Assembly: GCF_900105055.1 (NCBI RefSeq)
Contig: NZ_FNTA01000004.1
Span: forward strand, 7,099,501-7,163,500
Source: Amycolatopsis lurida
GTDB taxonomy: Bacteria > Actinomycetota > Actinomycetes > Mycobacteriales > Pseudonocardiaceae
Direction: 5' to 3'
DNA: 64,000 nucleotides
The first letter of the stretch is position 1; each line of letters begins with the position of its first letter. A program made the position numbers and the translations under genes. This document shows, piece after piece, positions 1 through 8,955 of this stretch. The notes beneath the pieces were generated by a model, which had not been told where the DNA came from, made no database searches, and was given only the letters and a program-made list of their open reading frames with translations.

Positions 1-830
1 TCGTTCCGCTCCGCCCACGCCAGCAGCGCCGTCCTCCTGGCGAGTGACATCGGCGTGCCGAGCGGGAATTGGTGCGACGGCGTCGTATAGACCAGTCTGG
101 TGCCCTTGGCGAGCGCGGCGACGTCGAGACCTTCGGCGTCCACCGGCACCTTCGTGACCCGGGCACCGTGGGCGGCGAAGAGCCGTTCGGCCGGGGGATA
201 GCCGGGGTCTTCGACGGCGACCCGCGTGCCGGGTTCGATCAGGACCCGGCCGATGAGGTCGAGTGCCTGTTGCGCTCCCTGAGTGACCACCAGATCCTCG
301 CCACCGGCCCGCACCGATCGGGCGGCGCCGATGTGCCGGGCGATCGCCACCCGCAGTGCTTCGAGCCCGGCCGGGTCGGCATACCCCGACGGCGTCAGCA
401 GAGAGGGGCGCAAGGCCTGGCTGACCAGCCGTCGCCAGGTCCGCAGCGGGAACAGGGCCGGATCCGGGACGCCGACGCGGAAGTCGAACGCGGGGACCGG
501 CCGGTCCCCGCCCAGCGGCGCCGGAAGGGAACGCCAGCGGGCGGCAGGCCGTACTCCACCCGCGGGCGCGGCACGCTGCGTTCGCGCCACGGGATCCGTG
601 CTCACGAACGTCCCGCGTCCGACGTGGCCGCTGAGGAACCCTTCCGCGGTGAGCCGTTCGTAGGCGACCGCGACGGTGTTGCGTGAGACGTCGAGTTCAC
701 GGGCCAGTTCCCTGGTCGGCGGCAGGCGCTCCCCGGCGCGCAGGCGCCCGTCGAGGATGCCGTCGCGAAGCTGTCGGTAGATCCGCGCGGCCAGGTCGGT
801 ATGCCCGTCGAGGCTGATGTGGAACGGCAC
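1..830 (-). CDS. MocR/PdxR-type GntR regulator with aminotransferase domain (partial, C-terminus beyond window)
   Basis: The reading frame runs off the left edge. Translation from the GTG at 830 gives a GntR winged-helix (about residues 5-75, with DVSRNTVAVAYERLTAEGF and a GRGTFV wing), a Pro/Ala linker, then a fold-type I aminotransferase domain with DFRVGVPDPALFPL, a GAQQALDLI helix and TPSHQFPLG. The PLP lysine lies beyond the edge. MocR proteins are PLP-sensing regulators that usually control a divergent gene; here that is the MFS transporter at 911, with paired sites between them. The GTG start is chosen because homologues begin just before the PFHISLDG-like segment. The family call is firm; the ligand is unknown. 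Confidence 0.88.
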   Translation of the reverse strand, partial: MPFHISLDGHTDLAARIYRQLRDGILDGRLRAGERLPPTRELARELDVSRNTVAVAYERLTAEGFLSGHVGRGTFVSTDPVARTQRAAPAGGVRPAARWRSLPAPLGGDRPVPAFDFRVGVPDPALFPLRTWRRLVSQALRPSLLTPSGYADPAGLEALRVAIARHIGAARSVRAGGEDLVVTQGAQQALDLIGRVLIEPGTRVAVEDPGYPPAERLFAAHGARVTKVPVDAEGLDVAALAKGTRLVYTTPSHQFPLGTPMSLARRTALLAWAERN

Positions 831-841
831 GGTCCGAGCCT

Positions 842-890
842 ATATTGGCCCAACAAGGATGACGGATATTGGAACTGGGAAGTGGCCAAT
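842..890. promoter_or_regulatory. Direct and inverted repeats between MocR gene and MFS gene
   Basis: ATATTGG occurs at 842-848 and again at 866-872, 24 bp start to start. ATTGGCC (844-850) is also inverted as GGCCAAT (884-890). MocR regulators of the GabR/PdxR type commonly bind spaced direct repeats in such divergent regions, so this is the likely operator of the left-edge regulator. Binding itself is inferred. Confidence 0.45.
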
Positions 891-910
891 CCGGCCCTTA
901 GCTTGAGTCC

Positions 911-2131
911 ATGAAGCGACTGATCTCGGCCCAGCTGATCAGCTCCGTCGGCGACGGCGCCTACTACGTGAGCTCGGCCCTTTACTTCACGCTCGTCGTC
1001 GGGCTTTCACCCGCGCAGGTGGGCCTCGGCCTCACCGCGGGCTGGGCGGTCGGCTCAGTGGCCGGGGTCGCGCTGGGGAAGGTGGCGGACCGTCGCGGGC
1101 CCAAGGGCACGGCCGTCCTCCTGGCGCTGGGCACGGCCGCGTCGGTGACGGCGTTCCTCTTCGTCGGCTCCGTGTTCACGTTCGTGATCGCGGCCTGCGT
1201 CTACGCCTGCTTTCAATGCGGTCTCGGCGCGGCGAGGCAGGCGTTGCTCGCCGGCTTGATCGACCCCGCCGAGCGCACGACGTTCCGCGCCCGGTTGCAG
1301 GCGCTTTCCAACGCGGGGATCGCGATCGGCGCGGCGCTCGGAGGCATCGCCCTGGCGCTGGGGACGCGAGAGGCCTTCCTGACCGTTTTCGTCCTCGACG
1401 CACTGGCTTTCGTCACCGCGGCGCTTGTGCTGCGCAAGGTGCCTGCGGTGGCTCCGCTACCGGCGCGGGAAGGAGAACCGTCCGTGGCCGTTCTCCGTGA
1501 TCGCCCCTACGCGTTGCTGGCGCTGCTCAACATGGTCATGGTGCTCTACATGCCGCTGTTCAGCCTGGTCCTGCCGCTGTGGATCTCGACCAGGACCGCG
1601 GCCCCGAGCTGGCTGGTCTCGGTGATGCTCGTGCTCAACACAGCGAGCGTGGTGGTCTTCCAGGTCCGCGTGGCGCGCGGCGTGACCGGTCTGCGCAGCG
1701 CCTCCCGCTACGCCCGGTACGCGGGACTGCTGCTCTTCTTCTCTTGCCTGGTGTTCTCGTTCTCCGCCATGGGCGAATCCGCGTGGGCGGCGGCGCTGGT
1801 CCTGCTTCTGGGGGCCGCGCTGCAGGTGGTGGGGGAGATGGCGCAGGCGGCGGGCTCGTGGGAAATCGCCTTCGGGCTCGCTCCCGAAGGCAAACAGGGT
1901 CAGTACCAAGGGCTTTTCGGTGCCGGGACGGCCATCGCCCGCATGCTCGGCCCGGTGCTGCTGACCGGGCTGATCCTCGTCGGCGGCACGGCGGGCTGGG
2001 TGGTACTGGGTGGGTTGTTCCTGGTGGCGGGCATGCTCACCGGTCCGGCCGTCCGCTGGGCGGAGCGGAAGTCGCGGCCCGGTGTCGAAGTCAGTCCTCC
2101 AGTGCTCGCCGGAAGTGCTCGGCGAGGTTGA
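911..2131 (+). CDS. MFS transporter, 12 transmembrane segments
   Basis: A 406-residue, strongly hydrophobic protein with about twelve membrane segments in two halves. The loop after TM2 has the MFS signature-like GKVADRRGPKG (around residues 57-67). It resembles actinobacterial drug/metabolite exporters of the DHA type. It starts 80 bp from the divergent MocR regulator, which makes it the probable regulated target. Its last 41 bp overlap the 3' end of the convergent NUDIX gene. The substrate cannot be read from sequence; an importer role is less likely but not excluded. Confidence 0.85.
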   Translation: MKRLISAQLISSVGDGAYYVSSALYFTLVVGLSPAQVGLGLTAGWAVGSVAGVALGKVADRRGPKGTAVLLALGTAASVTAFLFVGSVFTFVIAACVYACFQCGLGAARQALLAGLIDPAERTTFRARLQALSNAGIAIGAALGGIALALGTREAFLTVFVLDALAFVTAALVLRKVPAVAPLPAREGEPSVAVLRDRPYALLALLNMVMVLYMPLFSLVLPLWISTRTAAPSWLVSVMLVLNTASVVVFQVRVARGVTGLRSASRYARYAGLLLFFSCLVFSFSAMGESAWAAALVLLLGAALQVVGEMAQAAGSWEIAFGLAPEGKQGQYQGLFGAGTAIARMLGPVLLTGLILVGGTAGWVVLGGLFLVAGMLTGPAVRWAERKSRPGVEVSPPVLAGSARRG

Positions 2132-2483
2132 GTTCCACGGCTTCTTCCCTGGTGTGCCAGGTGAAAGCGTCGTGCTCCTCGGGATCGAGCACGACTTCGC
2201 CCGTGGTCTCTTCGGAGAGCGCGTACACCGCGGCGTGAATCCGCATGGGCCTGCCCGCGACGTCGTCCCAGCTGTGGGTGCCGCGTTCACCGGTCACGCG
2301 GACGGTCAGCCCGGTCTCCTCGGCGAACTCGCGGACCACGGTCTCGGCGGGCCGCTCGCCCGGCTCGACGGTCCCGCCCGGCAACTCCCAGCGGCCGCCG
2401 AGGAAGGATCCCGGCCGCCGCCGGATGAACAGGATCTTCCCGTCGCGGATGAGCCTGCCGTAGGCCAAGTACTTGTCCGTCAC
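2091..2483 (-). CDS. NUDIX hydrolase (MutT-like)
   Basis: 130 residues with a complete NUDIX box (GGTVEPGERPAETVVREF followed by AEETGL, matching Gx5Ex7REUxEExGU), preceded by GRWELPGG. Members hydrolyse nucleoside diphosphates linked to another moiety using Mg2+. MutT/8-oxo-dGTPase-like activity is plausible but not specific. The GTG at 2483 (VTDKYLAYGRL) is chosen because the NUDIX fold begins there; the open frame upstream is the antisense of the epoxide hydrolase gene. It converges on the MFS gene. Confidence 0.85.
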   Translation of the reverse strand: MTDKYLAYGRLIRDGKILFIRRRPGSFLGGRWELPGGTVEPGERPAETVVREFAEETGLTVRVTGERGTHSWDDVAGRPMRIHAAVYALSEETTGEVVLDPEEHDAFTWHTREEAVELNLAEHFRRALED

Positions 2484-2561
2484 GAGCGCATCTTCCCGTA
2501 TCCGAAAGGCCCGCTTGATCGAGGACCGAACCTGTCCGCAATACCTCGTAACGTGGGCTTC

Positions 2562-3719
2562 ATGGAAAACACCGAGATCCGCCCCTTCCGCCTCGACATC
2601 CCGCAGGAGCAGCTGGACGAACTGCACGCGAAGCTCGACAGCACACGCTGGCCCGCCCCGCTCCCCGGGGACGGCTGGGACACCGGAGTGCCGGTGGCCT
2701 GGCTGCGCGGACTCGCCGAATACTGGCGCGACGGCTACGACTGGCGCGCCGCCGAACGCGAGATCAACCGCCACCCGCAGTTCACCACGGTCATCGACGG
2801 CCAGCGGATCCACTTCCTGCACGTCCGCTCGCCCGAAGCCGGCGCGACGCCCCTGATCCTCACGCACGGCTGGCCGGGATCGGTGGTGGAGTTCCTCGAC
2901 GTCATCGGCCCGCTCACGGATCCGAAGGCGTACGGCGGCGACCCGGCGGACGCGTTCCACCTCGTGATCCCTTCGCTGCCCGGCTTCGGTTTTTCGGGCC
3001 CTGTCTCGGATTCCGGCTGGACCATGCCGCGGGTCGGCCGGGCATGGGCGGAACTGATGCGCCGCCTCGGCTACGAGCGCTACGGCGTGCAGGGCGGCGA
3101 CCTCGGCGCTTCCGTGTCGCCGGAGGTGGCCAGGTCCGCGCCGGACAAGGTGATCGGCGTGCACGTCAACGGCGGACTGACCCCGATGCCGCCGATGTCG
3201 TTGTCGGAGGAGGAACTCGCTTCGCTCACCGACGTCGAACGCGATCGCGTGAAGCGGATCGGGGCGTTCATGCAGGAGGAGTTCGGCTACATCGCGATCC
3301 AGTCGACGCGGCCGCAGACCGTCGGTTACGGACTCGTGGACTCCCCGGTCGCGCAGCTGGCCTGGATCATGGACAAGTTCCGTGAGTGGACGCATCCCCG
3401 CCCGACCTTGCCGGAAGAGATCATCGACAAGGACCGGCTGCTGACCAACGTGATGTTCACCTGGCTCACCGGCACGGCGGCTTCGTCCGCGTACGTCGGC
3501 TACGCGCAGGCGGAAACCTGGGGAGCCGTCGAGAAGAACTCCGGCGTGCCGACGGCGGCGCTGGTCTTCGCGCACGACGTCGGGATCCGGCGGTACTCGG
3601 AAGACGCCCACACGATCGTGCGGTGGACCGATGTCGATCGCGGGGGGCATTTCGCGGCGCTGGAAGAACCCGAGATCCTGGTCACGGACGTGCGGGAGTT
3701 CTTCCGCTCCCTCAACTGA
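2562..3719 (+). CDS. Epoxide hydrolase with N-terminal EHN domain
   Basis: 385 residues. An epoxide-hydrolase N-terminal domain (about 1-105) precedes an alpha/beta-hydrolase fold. HGWPGS (102-107) forms the oxyanion hole, GGDLGA carries the nucleophilic Asp180, and the C-terminal GGHFAALEEP supplies the catalytic His. Such enzymes open epoxides to diols, with possible roles in detoxification or specialised metabolism. The ATG at 2562 starts ENTEIRPFRLDIPQ, the normal family N-terminus. The 3' end overlaps the convergent AlkZ-like gene by 8 bp. A paralogue lies at 62709-63872. Confidence 0.93.
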   Translation: MENTEIRPFRLDIPQEQLDELHAKLDSTRWPAPLPGDGWDTGVPVAWLRGLAEYWRDGYDWRAAEREINRHPQFTTVIDGQRIHFLHVRSPEAGATPLILTHGWPGSVVEFLDVIGPLTDPKAYGGDPADAFHLVIPSLPGFGFSGPVSDSGWTMPRVGRAWAELMRRLGYERYGVQGGDLGASVSPEVARSAPDKVIGVHVNGGLTPMPPMSLSEEELASLTDVERDRVKRIGAFMQEEFGYIAIQSTRPQTVGYGLVDSPVAQLAWIMDKFREWTHPRPTLPEEIIDKDRLLTNVMFTWLTGTAASSAYVGYAQAETWGAVEKNSGVPTAALVFAHDVGIRRYSEDAHTIVRWTDVDRGGHFAALEEPEILVTDVREFFRSLN

Positions 3720-4758
3720 CGAGGACGGCCGTTTCCCCGAGAAAGCGGCCGTAATCGTCCACTTCGGACTCCAGTCCGGCGATGGCGGACCGCGGAAGCG
3801 TGGCGAAGGGCTCCACGACGACCTTCGTCAGCTTCGCGGTCCGCTTGGTGTGCCACGTTCCGGCGATCCGGCCGTCGATCAGCACGGTCGGCGCGATCAT
3901 CCCGCCGCCGGAGTTGACGCGTTTCGCCTCGGCCGGGTCGAGGAGCAGCCCGCGGTCACGGTAGCCCAGCAGGTACGTGTCGAAGGCGCCGAGCAGGCGC
4001 GGGGGACACGGCGGAGCGGAGAGATCGGTCTCCGAGAGGGCGAAGCCATCGCCGACGGGAACGGGGTCCAATGCCGCGAAAGCCTTGCGGCAGAGGCTGA
4101 TCGGAAGCCCGGACCAGGCGCTGAAGTCCTCGGAGGTCGCGACGCCATAGGCGGTCAGGTACCGGTGCGCGAGCTCCGTATGCGGTTCGTCCGGCGTGCG
4201 GCTCCCGGTGACCCATTCGTCGAGGAGCACGTACGTCGGCTCCGTCCCGGTGTCCTGGCCTCGGCACACCAGTCCGCGGTTGGCCGCGTACGCCAGGAGA
4301 TGGGCGGGTGCCTGAGACTTCGCGTCGAGCGTGATGCCTTCGGCGGCCAGGCCGTCCAGGATCTCCTGCCGAGTGAGTGCCTTGCCCGGCAAGAGGTCCT
4401 GGATCTTCCCGAGCGCGAGTTCGCAGAGTTCGTCGGTGAGGCCCAGCTGTCTGCGTCGTCCTTGCCCCGCGTGGGCGTTACGCGGGCCGAACAGCCGGTT
4501 CAGCCAGCGGAGATCCGCCGTCGGCACGAGATGGAGCGTTTTGCGCATCAGCCAGGTGCGTGTGACGGCGTGGGACGCGTCGACGTCCGAAGCGGTCAGC
4601 CCCCGGCCACGGGCCCGGATCGCGAGGCGGGCGGCGGGCGTCGACTGAGCCTGGACCGCGGCGACGGAACCGACCACGGCGAGCACGTCCGTGGCAGGCA
4701 CGGTCAGCAGCTGTGCGTGGGCGCGGACGGCGCGGAGGTCGTTGTCGGACAGTGTCAC
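3712..4758 (-). CDS. AlkZ-like winged-helix DNA-binding protein (HTH_42 / YcaQ-AlkZ superfamily)
   Basis: 348 residues typical of the winged-helix DNA-binding-domain family that includes AlkZ and YcaQ DNA glycosylases. The N-terminal segment has AAVQAQSTPAARLAIRARG; Q36-A-Q38 matches the QxQ catalytic motif described for AlkZ-type enzymes (YcaQ types have QxD). AlkZ excises bulky N-alkylated bases and unhooks crosslinks as self-resistance in an azinomycin producer. Most members of this family in actinobacteria are untested. It is convergent with, and overlaps, the epoxide hydrolase. The family is sure; glycosylase activity is inferred from the motif. Confidence 0.8.
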   Translation of the reverse strand: MTLSDNDLRAVRAHAQLLTVPATDVLAVVGSVAAVQAQSTPAARLAIRARGRGLTASDVDASHAVTRTWLMRKTLHLVPTADLRWLNRLFGPRNAHAGQGRRRQLGLTDELCELALGKIQDLLPGKALTRQEILDGLAAEGITLDAKSQAPAHLLAYAANRGLVCRGQDTGTEPTYVLLDEWVTGSRTPDEPHTELAHRYLTAYGVATSEDFSAWSGLPISLCRKAFAALDPVPVGDGFALSETDLSAPPCPPRLLGAFDTYLLGYRDRGLLLDPAEAKRVNSGGGMIAPTVLIDGRIAGTWHTKRTAKLTKVVVEPFATLPRSAIAGLESEVDDYGRFLGETAVLVS

Positions 4759-4864
4759 CCACTGACGATCTCATGGGCGTGCGCCGGTTCGGTGTGCGCG
4801 ACCCCGGCCGCCGTGGGGAAACCCCACCGTCCGGCGCCGCGCTGAATCCGGCTACGGTGGAGCC

Positions 4865-5236
4865 GTGACCCAGTCCTCGTACCCGGCCGCACTGCGGTGG
4901 CTGTTGTTGTGCGTGGTGGCGCTGGGTCTGGTGGGTATGCACCACGTCGTCGCCGAATCCGGCCACGACGCGGGGCACTCCGCCGTCGCGATGGCGGATC
5001 CGTGTTGCGCGGACGCGCCTTCGCACGACGACGGTGGACACAATGGACTGCATCTGTGTCTCGCGGTGCTCGCCGCGGCCGTGCTGCTGATCGTCTCCTG
5101 GCTGCTCGTCCGGACCGGACGGACGGTGGCGACCTGGAAGTCGAGGCGCGTCGGCGGTTCGGCGTCGGGCCGTGATCCGCCGCGCTGGAGACCGATGCCC
5201 GAACGATTGTCGCTCCTTTGCGTGTTGCGGGTGTGA
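4865..5236 (+). CDS. DUF6153-type small membrane protein
   Basis: 123 residues: an N-terminal hydrophobic segment (about 9-28, RWLLLCVVALGLVG), a His/Cys-rich periplasmic stretch (MHHVVAESGHDAGHS, DPCCADAPSHDD, GHNGLHLC), a second membrane segment (about 60-80) and an Arg-rich cytoplasmic tail. The His/Cys pattern suggests metal contact, possibly copper. It stands 47 bp before a DUF305 lipoprotein, a combination frequently seen in actinobacteria. The GTG at 4865 is used because the signal-like segment begins there. Function is unproven. Confidence 0.7.
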   Translation: MTQSSYPAALRWLLLCVVALGLVGMHHVVAESGHDAGHSAVAMADPCCADAPSHDDGGHNGLHLCLAVLAAAVLLIVSWLLVRTGRTVATWKSRRVGGSASGRDPPRWRPMPERLSLLCVLRV

Positions 5237-5283
5237 CAGGCGGGTTCGTCCCGCCCTGCCCGAAACCGATTCGAGGAAGAACC

Positions 5284-5871
5284 ATGAACAACAAGAAACT
5301 GGCCGGGGCCGCGCTCGCCGCCCTGGCCTCCTTCGCCGTGCTCACCGGTTGTGCCAGCTCCGACACCGCTTCCACCGGACCCGCCACGTCCACGGTGAAG
5401 GCGCCGGATCCCCAGCAGGCCGGCCACAACCAGGCCGACGTCACGTTCGCGCAAGGGATGATCCCGCACCACGAACAAGCGCTCGCGATGGCGAAACTCG
5501 TCGACGGCCGCACTCGCAACGCGAAGGTCGTCGACCTGGCCACGAGGATCCAGAAGGCGCAGGATCCGGAGATCCAGCAGCTGAACGGATTGCTGAAAGG
5601 CTGGGGAGTGGCGCCGTCAGGTGAGCACTCCGGACACGGCTCCGCGTCCGGCATGATGACCGAGGGCGATCTGGAGAAACTCGGCAAAGCCAAGGACGCC
5701 GCGTTCGACAAGCAGTGGCTCGAGATGATGGTCGAACATCACGAAGGCGCGCTCGAGATGGCGAAGACCGCCTTGCAGCAGGGCAGGAACGCCGAGGTGA
5801 AGGCGTTGGCACAGAAGGTGATCGACGGTCAGCAGGCCGAGATCACCGAGATGCGCGCCCTGCTCGGCTGA
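5284..5871 (+). CDS. DUF305 lipoprotein
   Basis: 195 residues with a lipoprotein signal (MNNKKLAGAALAALASF, lipobox LTGC about 21-24) and two DUF305 His/Met motifs: NQADVTFAQGMIPHHEQALAMA and, after a Met-rich linker, WLEMMVEHHEGALEMAKTA. DUF305 forms ferritin-like four-helix units, and the cyanobacterial member CopM binds copper. It is therefore likely an extracytoplasmic metal-binding protein anchored in the membrane. A good AGGAAG site precedes the ATG. It lies downstream of the DUF6153 gene, probably in one operon. Confidence 0.85.
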   Translation: MNNKKLAGAALAALASFAVLTGCASSDTASTGPATSTVKAPDPQQAGHNQADVTFAQGMIPHHEQALAMAKLVDGRTRNAKVVDLATRIQKAQDPEIQQLNGLLKGWGVAPSGEHSGHGSASGMMTEGDLEKLGKAKDAAFDKQWLEMMVEHHEGALEMAKTALQQGRNAEVKALAQKVIDGQQAEITEMRALLG

Positions 5872-5896
5872 GCCGGGACGGTGGCGCGGGCCGAGG

Positions 5897-6248
5897 TCAT
5901 CCGGCGCGCGCCACCGCCTCCCGGAAATGCGCGCACCGGGTCAAGTCGTCGTGCTCGCACCCGAGCGCGCAGTCGACGATCGTGAGCGAGGACTGTGCGG
6001 CCGCGATACGTTGCTCGAGTTCTTTCTTGTAGCACGCGGAACATCTCACGGATGCCTTCGAGGCTCAGGCCCGCTTCCTTCGAGCGCAGGATGATCGCGA
6101 TGCGGTAGAGGTCGTTGTCGTCGTATCGGCGCCGGTCGCCCGCCCGCGCCGGCTTGAGGAGGCCGACGGATTCCCAATGGCGCAAGACGTGCGTCGCCAG
6201 GCCGAAGCGCGCCGCGACCTCGCTGACGCTCAAGGTGCTCGACTTCAT
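5897..6248 (-). pseudogene. MerR-family regulator, frameshifted
   Basis: From the ATG at 6248 the frame gives a MerR HTH (TLSVSEVAARFGLATHVLRHWE, then AGDRRRYDDNDLYRI) up to EGIREMFR. Near 6030 the frame shifts. The neighbouring frame continues with YKKELEQRIAAAQSSLTIVD and a Cys-rich tail (DCALGCEHDDLTRCAHF), ending at 5897. The total length is 352 nt, one more than a multiple of three, as expected for a single inserted base. The unshifted frame reads on as Arg-rich nonsense. It is either a genuine mutation or a sequencing error. Confidence 0.75.
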
Positions 6249-6276
6249 GTCGTCATCAAGTCGGACGATCCCCGGT

Positions 6277-6938
6277 ATGTCCATGGTGCAGCGGCTCGAC
6301 GCCGCTGATGCCCTGCCGGGAGCCGTCGAACTGCGAGCCCGGACCTACGAACTGCTCCGGCTCGAACCCGGCTGCGCCGTAATCGACGTCGGCTGTGGTG
6401 CCGGGCTCGCCGTAGCCGAGTTGTCGTCGCTGGGTTTCCCCGCCGTCGGTGTCGACCTTTCGGCCGAGATGGTGGAAGAGGCCCGGCGGCGCTCACCCGA
6501 TCGGGATTTCCTGATCGGGAGCGCCTACGCGTTGCCGGTCGACGGTGGATTCGCGGGTCATCGGGCGGGCAAGGTGTTCCATGAACTCGCGGACCCCGAG
6601 GCCGCCCTCGCCGAGGCGCGGCGGGTCCTGGTCCCCGGCGGACGGATCGTGGTGTCCGGGCCCGGCTGGGAGGCACTGGTGATCGATTCCTCCTACCCGG
6701 CGCTGACCCGGGAGATCGCGCGCGGTTTCCGGCGGCTGCTCACCGGAAACGGTTTCGTGAGGTGTCGGTCGAGGGCGTGATCGGGTTCCTCGGTGGGGAG
6801 TCGTTCCTGCACGGGCTGGTGGACGTGGCTGTCCGGGTCGGCGCGGTTTCCGTGGCGGAAGGGGAAATCCGGCTGGCGGATCGGATCGGTGAGGTGGCGG
6901 TGCCGCAGTTCCTGGTCTCCGGGGGTGGTGTGAGGTGA
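6277..6938 (+). pseudogene. SAM-dependent methyltransferase, frameshifted near its end
   Basis: Class I methyltransferase. Motif I is VIDVGCGAGLAVAELSS, followed by VGVDLSAEMVEEARRR, then EARRVLVPGGRIVVSGPG. After LLTGNGF (about 6755) the frame runs into a stop at 6780. The adjacent frame continues naturally with REVSVEGVIGFLGGESFLHG and ends at 6938. The length of 662 nt equals 3n+2, consistent with one missing base. It is divergent from the MerR gene, whose frame is also broken by one base, so this pair may reflect local sequence error or joint decay. Confidence 0.7.
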
Positions 6939-7066
6939 TCGGCGACTGGGTCACTGTTGCTTCGCTTCGGTCTGCGGAAGTCGGGCGGTGGCTGAAGATT
7001 CTGTTGCCATATAACGGAAACTGTCGCCGGTCCGGAATTGTCGGTGGTCGGTTGTAGCTTCTGTGT

Positions 7067-8302
7067 GTGGACACACGCAACGCCACTGTGGCGCTACTCA
7101 AGGAAATCACTGCTTCTGATGTGTTGCAGGAGGTCAATGCTTCGCTGGATTCGTTGGAGGACAACGATGCTGTCGACGCTGCCGTGGCCGCGTCGGAAGG
7201 GATCGCGCGGTTGGAGGCGGTCCGGTTCCGCGCTTTGGCGCAGCTGAACCGCCACCGTGACGGCGCTTCTAGTGTGGTGCAGGAGATCGCGTTCGCCTTG
7301 TCCGTTGTGGACGGTCACGCGGCGGGTCTGGTGTCGACGGCAGTGGCGCTGACCACCCGCCTGCCCCGCACACTGGGGTTGCTGGACCGCGGGGAGGTGG
7401 GTGGCTATGGGGCGATGAAGGTCGCCACCGCGACCGCGTGGCTGTCGGACGAGGACGCCCGCGCGGTGGACGAGGTGTTGGAGGATCGTCTGCCGGGCCG
7501 GAATTCGGAGCAGATCCGGAAGGCGGCCAATCACGCGGCGGTGATGGCCGACCGTGAGGGTGCCGCCCGGCGCGCGGAGCGGCATCGTGCCGGGCGCCGG
7601 TTGTCGATCCGCCACGGCGAGACCGGAGTCGCCTCGATCGAGGTCGAAGACGGCCCCGTGGAAAAGGTCGCCGCCGCCTACACGCGGATCGACCGTGAGG
7701 CACGCGCCCTCAAAACCGGGAACGAGACCCGCACCCTGGATCAGCTGCGCGCCGACATCGCCCTCGACCTGATGTTGGGCGGACAAGGCGGCAAAAGTGA
7801 ACGGTCCGAAGTGTTCCTCTACATGGATTTGAACACCTACCTGGGCGTGAACGAGGATCCGGCAGAATTGGTCGGGCATGGGCATATTCCGGCGTCGCTG
7901 GCTCGGCGGATCGCGTCCGGGCCGGAGACGGTGTTGCGGCGGATCGTCACCGACCCTTTGTCGGGGCAGGTTCTGGATTTGGGTCGGAATCGGTATCGGC
8001 CGACGGCGGGGTTGGGCGAGTTCGTGCGGGTACGGGACCGGGAATGCCGAAGACCCGGCTGCCACCGCATCGCCCAAGCCTGCGACCTCGACCATTCGGT
8101 GCCGTGGCAGCACGGCGGCCATACCGCCGATACCGAACTCGTCGACCTGTGCCGCCGCGACCACCGCTTGAAAGACGAACCCGGCTGGATCTACCACCTC
8201 GCCGAGGACGGCACCCTCACCATCACCACACCCACCGGACACAGCTACAACAGCACACCACCACCACTGCACGAACCCCGCACCCAAGAGCCACCATCCT
8301 GA
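7067..8302 (+). CDS. DUF222 / 13E12-repeat protein with C-terminal HNH nuclease domain
   Basis: 411 residues. The N-terminal two thirds is the DUF222 helical domain common in multicopy actinobacterial 13E12-type proteins. The C-terminus has an HNH nuclease (about 325-380): RDRECRRPGCHRIAQACDLD, then HSVPWQHGGHT and LVDLCRRDHRLKD, with paired Cys/His for zinc. These proteins are spread as multicopy families and are suspected mobile or self-propagating elements; their cellular role is not established. The GTG at 7067 has no clear ribosome-binding site. A weak GGCCG/CGGCC hairpin follows the stop. Confidence 0.88.
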   Translation: MDTRNATVALLKEITASDVLQEVNASLDSLEDNDAVDAAVAASEGIARLEAVRFRALAQLNRHRDGASSVVQEIAFALSVVDGHAAGLVSTAVALTTRLPRTLGLLDRGEVGGYGAMKVATATAWLSDEDARAVDEVLEDRLPGRNSEQIRKAANHAAVMADREGAARRAERHRAGRRLSIRHGETGVASIEVEDGPVEKVAAAYTRIDREARALKTGNETRTLDQLRADIALDLMLGGQGGKSERSEVFLYMDLNTYLGVNEDPAELVGHGHIPASLARRIASGPETVLRRIVTDPLSGQVLDLGRNRYRPTAGLGEFVRVRDRECRRPGCHRIAQACDLDHSVPWQHGGHTADTELVDLCRRDHRLKDEPGWIYHLAEDGTLTITTPTGHSYNSTPPPLHEPRTQEPPS

Positions 8303-8491
8303 ACCGGCCGCCGAAAAACGGCCACGCCGCCTCGGCGCGATGGGGTGATCGACGCATTGGGTCTCAGCTTCGTTGCCGGAATACGGCTATGGCAGGAACG
8401 GGTTCCGAGGTTTCGGCTCACCACGCGGCCGCGCTGCCAGGTGTGGTCGCCGAAATACGGTCATGGCTAGTGCCTCATCAAGGAATGTTGA

Positions 8492-8653
8492 CGCGGTGAC
8501 CCGTTGGAGCCCGACGAAGCGCGGCGGCTGGTCAAGATCACGAGAACGGCCTGGGATCGGGTGCGGCTGCGGCGGTCGGGATCGTGCCGGCCTCGTCGCA
8601 AGGGCCGGTCCGCGGGCGAGATCGCGGTGATTTCCGCTGCGACCGAGGGGTAG
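8492..8653 (+). pseudogene. Remnant of IS630-type transposase N-terminus
   Basis: A 53-codon open stretch translates to LEPDEARRLVKITRTAWDRV, then RLRRSG and KGRSAGEIAVISAATEG, ending in a stop. This matches the N-terminal helix-turn-helix region of IS630-family transposases (DEARRL..I.R...D.VRLRRA....G.S...IA). Nothing of the DDE catalytic domain follows, and no terminal repeats are visible. It is a small decayed fragment, recognised by eye. Confidence 0.5.
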
Positions 8654-8955
8654 GTAACGAGGTCGAGGCAACCGCCCTCGCCACAGCCCGGCACCAGCAC
8701 GGCCATGGTCCGGACGCCGTTCGTTCCCACCCGGTGAACGACGAATCATTCGGACGCTGCTGCTCGTGCCCGGCATCCTTCGTCCTGGCCTGTCGACGTC
8801 ACCCGAGGTCAACGCTGCCCGGCCGCAGGATCGGACCACAACAACGCGGGAGCAGGCCGTGGTCCGTGACGCAGGCAGGCGCACGGCCGCGAACCGGCGG
8901 CCTGCTGACTGCGCGAAGGCAGCGCGGGCAGTGGGTTCAAAGCCACGTTGCCTTG
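8654..8955. other. Intergenic stretch without recognisable gene
   Basis: About 300 bp between the transposase remnant and the palindrome ahead of the secreted-protein gene. Short open frames exist on both strands, but none has a ribosome-binding site or family-like composition. It probably belongs to the decayed insertion. Confidence 0.4.

Noticed and set aside
2010..2561. Possible N-terminal extension of the first epoxide hydrolase
   Set aside because: This segment is antisense to the NUDIX gene and shows no domain; the family N-terminus starts at ATG 2562.
8371..8476. Two similar short stretches (GCCGGAATACGGCTATGGC and GCCGAAATACGGTCATGGC) considered as a CRISPR-like or phage repeat
   Set aside because: Only two imperfect copies about 70 bp apart and no further unit, so not an array.
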